Source: Juglans regia (Eukaryota > Streptophyta > Magnoliopsida > Fagales > Juglandaceae). Taken from it: a stretch of 64,000 nt of DNA. Made by a program: the position numbers and the translations under genes. The notes below the pieces were generated by a model. That model had not been told where the DNA came from and made no database searches. It saw nothing but the letters and a program-made list of their open reading frames with translations. Positions 56,955 through 64,000 of this stretch are shown one piece after another (within the stretch, counting starts at the first letter, position 1; every line of letters starts with the position of its first letter). The DNA lies in assembly GCF_001411555.2 (NCBI RefSeq), contig NC_049914.1, forward strand, positions 14,834,798 through 14,898,797. Direction: 5' to 3'.

Positions 56955-58001
56955 ATGGTTCCCGATCCTCAAAGATTGGCAGCTGGCCAAAAGAACAAAA
57001 ACCACATTGAGATTCAGGAGATCTTCAAGCAAGTAAAGATTAATATTCCACTCTTGGATGTCATACAACAAGTTCATTCATATGCAAAATTTCTGAAGGA
57101 CTTGTGCACAGTGAAGATGAAGCTGAATGTAAAGAAGAAAGCATTCCAAATGAAGCAAGTCGGTGCATTGATATTGAGCGAGACTCCTCAGAAGTTTGGA
57201 GATCCCGACTCTCCCCACATTTCTATTATGATTGGTGAGTCACGCATTGAGAGAGCTCTACTTGATTTGGGAAGTAGTGTGAACTTGCTACCATTTTTAG
57301 TGTATGAGCAGTTGGGATTAGGTGAGTTAAAAAATACCTCTATCAAGCTACAGTTAGCTGACAGATCAGTCAAGGTACCGAGGGGTATTGTTGAGAATGT
57401 GCTAGTCCAGGTAGACAAATTTTACTACCCAGTGGATTTTGTAGTTCTTGATATGCAGCAGCTAGCCACTACTATTTACCAGGCGCCTATCATCCTTGGG
57501 CGCCCATTCCTTGCTACCTCTAATGTATTGATAAATTGTCGAAGTGGAGTACTGAAACTGACATTTGGGAATATAACATTGGAAATGAATGTGTTCAATA
57601 CTTGCAAGATGCTTGGTGATTGCGACGAGTCAGAGGTGCATGTTGTTGATGTGATTTCAGAGTTTGATGAAATAAAAAGAGAGGCTTACGAAAATTCCCG
57701 CTTGGAAAATGAGCGAATGAAGGCCTTACATGACAAGAAGATCCATGACAAACATCTTGTTCCTGATCAGAAAGTGATTCTCTACAATTCAAGATTGCAT
57801 CTTTTTCCCAGGAAGCCGAAATCTTGATGGAAGGGGCCCTACATTGTAAATGAGGTTCATCCTCACGGCATGGTAGACATTGTCAATCTGAAGAATGACA
57901 ATAGCTTCACTATCAATGGACAACGTCAAAAACCATTTCTGAAGGTCTTTGATCCACACGAAAAGATATTGCTTGTGCAAGATTCTAGGGAAGTGTTTTG
58001 A
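56955..58001 (+). pseudogene. Athila protease fused to integrase C-terminal tail
   Basis: A 290-codon open frame (56955-57827) begins MVPDPQRLAAGQ, has the protease core ALLDLGSSVNLLPFLVYEQL (catalytic Asp at residue 104), LADRSVKVPRGIVENVLVQV, FYYPVDFVVLDM and IILGRPFLATSNVLINC. Directly after FNTCKMLGDCDESEVHVVD it runs into FDEIKREAYENSRLENERMK and DQKVILYNSRLHLFPRKPKS, the C-terminal end of Athila integrase. TGA at 57825-57827 stops it; the integrase tail continues in frame as WKGPYIVNEVHPHGMVDI and NGQRQKPFLKVF to TGA at 57999. RT, RNase H and the integrase core are deleted between the two parts. Usually about 900-1000 residues separate them. Confidence 0.85.
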
Positions 58002-59058
58002 TCTTTCCCCATTTACAACTTTCTTTACTTGCATTTTTTTTATTTGTTGTTTTGTTTTGATTTTATATTTCATGTTGATTTTTTTTTTGTTTTGCTTGCT
58101 TATTCCTGTGCATTTTGTTTTCTTTCGTTCGATTCATTGAGGATCATATCTCTCACTAGTTGGGGGGTAGCGTGTGTGCACAGTTTTTTTTTAAATTGCA
58201 TTAATGTGATGTGCATTGATACACATATGATTGACACACACTCTATTTCTAGTATTTTGTGAAATCTGAACATCTTGGTGGAGTAGTTGAGCAAAATTAT
58301 TTTGTGAAGATTTATTTTCAAGCTTAAGCATAGAGCATGATTTTTTATGCATCATATTTTGTTAATGTGTGGCTTGAAACACCAGGATGTTATAGTTATT
58401 GAGATGAGACTTGGTAAGATTTATATAGAATGAAAGGCAAATTTTGAAGGACATTTTGCACATGCTTACATTTGTAGTGCTCCTTATTTACTGTTCATTA
58501 ATTTAACACAGGAGAAGTAAACTGCAGGACTATCGAGCCATGCTTCAAAAAGAAAGAAAGAAAAGAAAAGAAAAGAAAGAAAAAAAAAAGATAGAGATTT
58601 GAAAAGAATAGAAAAAAAAAAGAATAAAGGTGACTTAGTGAGCTTTCTTAAGTAAAGGGCTAGAAACAGTTACCCAAGACTTTAGGGGTTGAGTATTCAA
58701 CCTTTAAAACAGAGCTGGCGTGAAAACTGCTAGTTCCTTGGGTTTTGAGGTAGTTAGAGTCAACAATAATTAATTTTAAGGTTGAAAAATCCTATGACAA
58801 ATCATGGCTAGTAATGAGGAACACAATCAATTTAGCTCCACACACACATTTGAGTTCTGAGACTTTTACCTCAGTTCTATGTGAAAGATTGTTGAGATAG
58901 TCTTGTGAGTATAGCCCCTGGGGGGTTGAGTAGTAACGTGTCACTTTTGTGAGAATTTAGAATTGTGTTTGATTGTTTATGTTTGGATTTCGATCTTTAT
59001 GCAATATTCATCTTAATTAATTTTCACTATTTTTCCCAGGATTAGCAAAACACTATTT
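58002..59058 (+). other. Athila 3' untranslated region
   Basis: About 1 kb, non-coding, with a GAAAGAAAGAAAAGAAAAG simple repeat near 58545-58620 and AGTTGGGGGGTAGCG near 58158. No additional envelope-like ORF is readable. Confidence 0.6.
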
Positions 59059-59064
59059 GGGGGG
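59059..59064 (+). promoter_or_regulatory. Candidate polypurine tract of the Athila element
   Basis: GGGGGG directly before the TGTGATTGAG that starts the 3' LTR. This position is where plus-strand priming would start. Confidence 0.5.
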
Positions 59065-60323
59065 TGTGATTGAGCTGAGTTATTGCATATTTTATACATT
59101 TAAAACCAATATATTTTATTTATTTCATTACATTATTATTGGTTTTAGATGGAAAAATGGTTAAGATGAATAAATCTGAGTTGTGTTTTAAATTGGTTAG
59201 TAGCATGATTTATGCTTAATGTTATAACTTGTGATTTAATTGGACAATGTTCATTCACATGCACAACATATTTTTGATATTCTATTATTCTTTTTTATTT
59301 TATTTTATTTCTAATTTCTATTATTTTTATAGGTCAAGAAATACAAAAGAAAAAAAAGTCAAAAAGGCACAAAAGGGAAAAGTAAAAAAGGCAAGCTCTT
59401 GATCTCTCAAAACGCATGCTGATAACTCACACGAAAAAGAAAAGAAAAAGAAAAAGAAAAGAAACCCACGCACGCACGCAACGGAAAGGGACGCTGGGGC
59501 ATTTTGAAAATGGGGGAGTTTTAATTTCTTTGTTTTTTGAATTCAGACGAAGAGAGTAACGCCGCAGCGCCGCTTGAAGAACTCCTTTGGGGTCCAACAG
59601 TCGTTCCAGCCGTTTCCTCCATTGCCTATCACCTTTATCTCTATCTATTTGGCTTGCTCTTTTTACTCTCTACTATTTATTTAATTTGAATTTAAAGTTT
59701 GTGATGTATTTTTTAGATATTTGGCTTAGACCTTTGGGCATTTTATTTTTTGTTTATTTATTTCATGTTATTTATTTTTCTCGCTTCTTTAACCTTTCAT
59801 TTAACAGTGATTACAATTGCTATGGATTGATTTTGAGAATTTCTGATTTGAATACAAGGATAAACTCTAGAATCTTGATTTTGGGGCTTTTCAATTCTCA
59901 GTTTGTATTTTGTTAATTACTTTCTAATCTAGTTTAATTCTTATCGTAGTTTTATTAATATCTTAGTTCCATTGTATACTATATTAATTAAAACTTAATT
60001 AGGACTTAAATAATTTCAGTTTGTTATTTAATTTTCAGATTAATTAAGATTGTTTTGTTTAGTTGATTCCTTGATTGTTAATTTCAATTGTTAGTCTTTT
60101 ACATTTCATTTCGACACTCAAAAATTCAAAAATATGAATCTAGTCCATGACTAGTGGCCTTTTCATTCCCGTTGCACCCTTTATGAATATTTTCACAATT
60201 TTAAACGAGTTTGATTTTAAGTAACTTTTCCTGAGTTGACGATCTAGAAATTTATTCCTAATTATTATGCAACACCCTCTGCACTTGGGATTGCCTTTGT
60301 GCTACTCATTTTTGAGTGAGTCA
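59065..60323 (+). repeat. Athila 3' LTR
   Basis: 1259 bases, TGTGATTGAG...GAGTGAGTCA. From 59230 on it aligns with the left LTR; the first 165 bases have no partner there. Confidence 0.75.
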
Positions 60324-62062
60324 CTAGGCTGCCATGAGATTTTGATTGGCAAAAAGTCTATGTAAGGATGCAAAGGTCATACTAGGCGATAAACTGGCCA
60401 GTGTGTGATTCTTTGATATTTTGATAATGTTCTTGGAAAGATCTTAATCTGATATTTTTGGTTTGTATTTAACATGTTACTATGCAATTTTGATGAAGAT
60501 TCGTTGCACGTTAAAAGTCTTTTATAGGAGTTTTGCATTTATCTAGAAAGTTAGAAATTGGGAGTATGAAAATAATTTACGTTTTGAAAAAACTTAGGTC
60601 TTTTGTTATGAAAGCATGCTCCTATGAATTTGATATTAACATATGTGACTCTTAGGACTTTGATCTATGCATTAAAATATTATTTTAAATATTTATGATG
60701 TTTATATTGAGGATATGAATTTGTTTTGCATGCAAAGGTTTGGTTAGGTCTTAAACTTGAGGCTTACGGATGAACTCGTGTTTCTATGCAATTTTTGCCA
60801 TGTGGTCCTAGGTTTGGTACTTAGATTTGTTTGAGGACTTGAATATGAAACATATTGTTTCTTGATTATTTACTTCTTGGAAATTTTGGATCTAGTGGTT
60901 TGATCAAAAAACCAAAACATATAGTACTCGGTTTTGGGGTATAGGTACAAACCAATTGTGTTGAATGTTAGTTTGTGACTTTTGTGGTTTTGGTTTATTT
61001 TTTTAAAGCATGTTAGTACTTAGGATTGTTTTATGAACATATTTAGAGTATGTTTATGAACTTTTGGAGTTTTTGGAGTTGATTTGAAAATGGATAGACC
61101 ATGAACATCATGGGTTGTTCCTTGAGGTCCAAAAACTTGACGTTTTGGCATAAAGGAAGTTATGAATTTTATGATATAATTTTTGGTGTTTGTTCTAGCA
61201 TGTTATTGAAGCATAGGATGTGATTTCAAATATTACATATTTTGGTTTTAGCATGAGAGATAGGGTTTGAAAGAATTGCAACAAACAGCAAGGGTTATTG
61301 CACTTTTCATGTTTCGGCCTATGCTTGGTTCACATACTTGTGTTGTGTTTTAATTTTTTTTTAATTATATATTTAGATTTAGGACAAAATTTACATGCCG
61401 AATGTAAATTTTGGTGAGTTTTGAAGTTGGGATGTGAAACCTTTAAATTTGGAGTAAAATAGTAATTTTTCCACAAGTAGGAGTAAAATGGTAATTTTAC
61501 TCTAAGTTAATAATTTTTATATTTCTAAGTATACTAATAGGAAGTTTCTAACTTTTAGAAATGTCTCCTTACATTTCTTATTACTCACATTTTATTTTCG
61601 TCACCCTTCAATTGCTGTAAATTAACCTCTAACTTACTTTCAGGATACTTGTGTATGTATGGTAGTAAGAAACCATCATCCATATTTATTATGTTTATTA
61701 TAAATTTCATATTAAGTCATGCTACGATTTATTTTAAGTACATCTTTATGTATGACTAAGTTAGCCTCAAACTTACTGTTAGGATATTGTGTTGGTAAGA
61801 AAATAATTATTCATGTTCGTATGCTCTTATAATGTCACATTATGCTATGCCACAAAATGTTTATATGTTACACATTTTGCTGTGTCACGGAAAGAGTATC
61901 TGTTACACGATATGCCATGTCACAAAATATTTATCTATTTCATGTTATGTCATGTCATTCATCACACGTACATGTCACGTCATCTGTCATTTCATTTTGC
62001 ATCAAATTATATCTTGAGTACAAAGTACGTAACGAAAAATAGTATTTTCTCAGTTAGTCATG
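60324..62062. repeat. Unclassified LTR-like DNA
   Basis: Non-coding, T-rich, with GGAGTAAAATGGTAATTTTAC-like duplicated phrases near 61450-61500 and AACTTACT/CTAAGTTAG motifs near 61620-61780 that recall 17560-17600. 61830-62000 repeats CATGTCACA/TGTTACAC phrases. No domain or terminus is recognised. Confidence 0.35.
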
Positions 62063-62395
62063 CCTGGGATACTCGTGGCGTAATTACTATGATTGACCCA
62101 GTATCTCCATTGATAATTCACACAATGTACTTCTAGTATAATCATTCTAATTGTTAGAGTACTTCTACCAAAATGCTCGTGGCGAAATCATTCTGATTGT
62201 TAGAGTATTTTTATTAGAGGTATTACTAGGTACTCTTGGCATAATCATTTTGAATTGTTAGGGTATCTCATTTTCAATATTCATGGCGTAATCATTCTGA
62301 TTGTCTGAGTATCTCTAACGGATTACATTGAGCGAAATCATTCTGATTGTTCACTATCCTTGAAGAAACAGCTGGCGAAATCATTCTGTTTTTTA
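62063..62395. repeat. Degenerate minisatellite, 7 units of about 35-60 bp
   Basis: Units share TGGCGAAATCATTCTGATTG followed by TTAGAGTATCTC with variation; cores are near 62079, 62138, 62178, 62239, 62286, 62331 and 62366. Confidence 0.75.
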
Positions 62396-62441
62396 GAATT
62401 CATGTTCAGTTTCATGTTCAATTCATGTTAAGTTTAGTTCA

Positions 62442-64000
62442 TGTAACGACCTGACCCAATAATTCTAAGGTCGAAATATTGATAATTTTTATTGAGCCTA
62501 AACTATATTTAATGGGCCATATTAGATAAGCTCATGAACGATAAATTATTGAGGTTAATTAAGAGTTATAATTAGGTTCAATAACTAGGTTAAATCCTAT
62601 TTATTATTTATTGAACGAATTAGATTCCTTTTAAAATTTAAAATTTAGCCATTAAAAATTTATTTCAATTTAAAATCATCACTGATTGAAGTCTCCTACG
62701 TAGACTCACTCACTGCTAATCCTACATTGAATGAACGACTAGATCATGTTTTTAAACTCAAATTCTCTTCTTGAATAATCGTGACCATGGTCAAACTCAT
62801 CGGCATCCTATTCCAACTTGGATACAACTCTACAAGTCGTCTTCACATTAAAACTCTTTAACCGACTGCCTTCTCAAACTCTAAGCCATGCACGTCTCCA
62901 TCTTATCTTATACTAGGATTCATGCCCCAATAAAACACTTTTACAATTCTACAAATCATCTTCACATTAAAACTCTTAACCAACTCCTTATATATATGCT
63001 CAACCTCATGCACTTTACGTCTATCTCATTCCTCTTCAAGCCCTAGTGTGGTTTCTGCTTACCCAAAATCACGCAGAGCACCTATAATCCAGTCCACCAG
63101 CATCCATCACGTTTTCTCTCTCCTTCTAGTTCACGTGATCGATTTTATGCTGCACATATTGGATCAACGCTATGAGATAAGTAGCATGATCATACGCTTA
63201 CACATATATACGGTAAACTTAATGTCTTTTATAAAAGTATTATGCATTTATGCCCTCCATTGGAAACCCTTTTTATGTACTAAAGTCATAATAAAATTAT
63301 GAAAATTCATAGTTTTACGTAAAGAATTATGCATCAAAATATTTATGAAAAGTCATGCTTTTATGTGAGAGTTAAGCATTAAAATATTTTGTGAAAAGCC
63401 ATGATTTATGTGAAGATTATGCATTAAAATATTTATGAAAACTCATGATTTTATGCCACACCCTCAGCCCCTGTTTGGGATTGGACGGTGATTGAAGTGT
63501 CCGGACATGTAACTCAAGGCTACATACCTCCGTTCATGATAGTTATGATGCAATGCACCTAATGATCTAGCAGTATGCAATAAATCGCAATGGAAAAAAT
63601 GCTTTACTAGATAAAATTGGTGGCAATGTAATAACATAGTACCGAAGTGTAAGCATCCCAAAGTTTTAAACTCCATTAGAGTACTTCCAAAATAGACATC
63701 ATTTTCAAAAGTCTCCCAAAATAAGGGACCATTAAAAGTTAATTTCTCAAAAAATTTGAGTCATTTCTTTTTCTACAACTATTTCCATGGTTCCTTTCTA
63801 AAATATAATTTTACGAGGCCATCCCTATTCATCCTTGCCTTTGTTAAAAATTCTCCTCAACTCCTCGAAAAGCTACAACACTTCAGCAATAAATTGGTCG
63901 GCAGCTTCCAACCTATCTACTAAGGATGGCTCCGATGAGCTCTCATGGCTCTTCGGGATCTCCTTGACTAACCGGGGAGCTAGCCTCTTATGTTACCCCA
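62442..64000 (+). repeat. Putative LTR starting TGTAACGACCTGACCC
   Basis: The start resembles the TGTAACGACCCGACCC-type opening of some Ty3/Gypsy LTRs. Downstream is non-coding DNA with CTACAA(A/G)TCGTCTTCACATT duplicated near 62831 and 62957, and three phrases of TTATGCATTAAAATATTTATG near 63300-63440. The other end is outside or unrecognised. Confidence 0.35.

Larger units (their letters stand above)
53961..60323 (+). mobile_element. Non-autonomous Athila-lineage Gypsy element
   Basis: Left LTR 53961-55072, primer-binding site 55079-55096, gag remnant, protease fused to the integrase tail, long 3' untranslated stretch, polypurine tract at 59059-59064 and right LTR 59065-60323. Reverse transcriptase, RNase H and the integrase core are absent. 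LTRs differ by a few mismatches per 100 bases by eye plus a deletion of about 37 bases in the right copy, so the insertion is not recent. The left LTR lacks the first ~165 bases found in the right LTR; consistent with that, no 5-bp target duplication was found. Confidence 0.85.

Noticed and set aside
59587..59916. 109-codon frame in the Athila right LTR
   Set aside because: An LTR-internal chance frame; the left LTR copy breaks the same frame.
61813..62136. 107-codon His/Cys-rich open frame
   Set aside because: Arises from repeated CATGTCACA/TGTTACAC phrases, three overlapping frames are all open, and no domain is seen.

Overview
The window is nuclear DNA of a flowering plant, most likely a woody eudicot. 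This rests on two intron-bearing plant genes, an AT-rich background with many (TA)n tracts, and plant-specific transposon lineages (Athila and Tat Ty3/Gypsy, RPA-carrying Helitron, plant L1-like LINE with RNase H, TRIM, hAT, MULE). A dispersed 200-230 bp palindromic repeat with GAGATGAGTTGA-like ends occurs four times; it resembles repeats I associate with walnut/oak-type genomes (Fagales), but that is only an inference. No bacterial, organellar or CRISPR features were seen.

Only two ordinary host genes are supported. A DUF946 / Vps62-like gene (12067-13843, +, one 97-nt intron, 559 codons) begins with a probable N-myristoylation/palmitoylation motif. A 4-coumarate:CoA ligase-like gene (31162-37374, -, six exons, 544 codons) looks like the 4CL-like 7 clade and ends in a peroxisomal SKM tripeptide. 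Every splice junction of both genes could be placed by eye and both reading frames close without a stop.

The rest is layered transposon debris. 1-5.8 kb: a decayed Helitron with a Rep/helicase pseudogene followed by an intron-rich RPA-like gene, with a LINE tail inside. 5.8-12 kb: AT-rich intergenic DNA with MITEs. 15-19 kb: unclassified LTR-like DNA. 19.1-28.9 kb: a non-autonomous Tat-like Gypsy element with broken gag and protease, no reverse transcriptase, a higher-order tandem array, an inserted hAT MITE, a large antisense ORF remnant and a 3' LTR. 28.9-30.4 kb: another LTR fragment, a Copia pol fragment and a MITE. 38.5-39.5 kb: a 995-bp MULE with a perfect 9-bp target duplication. 40.6-41.0 kb: a GC-ended MITE. 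42.0-51.7 kb: a 5'-truncated LINE split by a 6.1-kb decayed autonomous hAT and by a 714-bp hAT MITE of the same terminal-repeat family. 53.1-53.5 kb: a complete TRIM element. 54.0-60.3 kb: an Athila element whose protease ORF is fused to the integrase tail because reverse transcriptase, RNase H and the integrase core are deleted. 60.3-64 kb: LTR-like DNA with a short minisatellite.

No new enzyme system is evident. The most informative material is the transposon stratigraphy: target-site duplications read directly from sequence give an insertion order, and two independent LTR elements have lost pol while keeping structural genes. Coordinates were derived by hand; alignments and identities are by eye.
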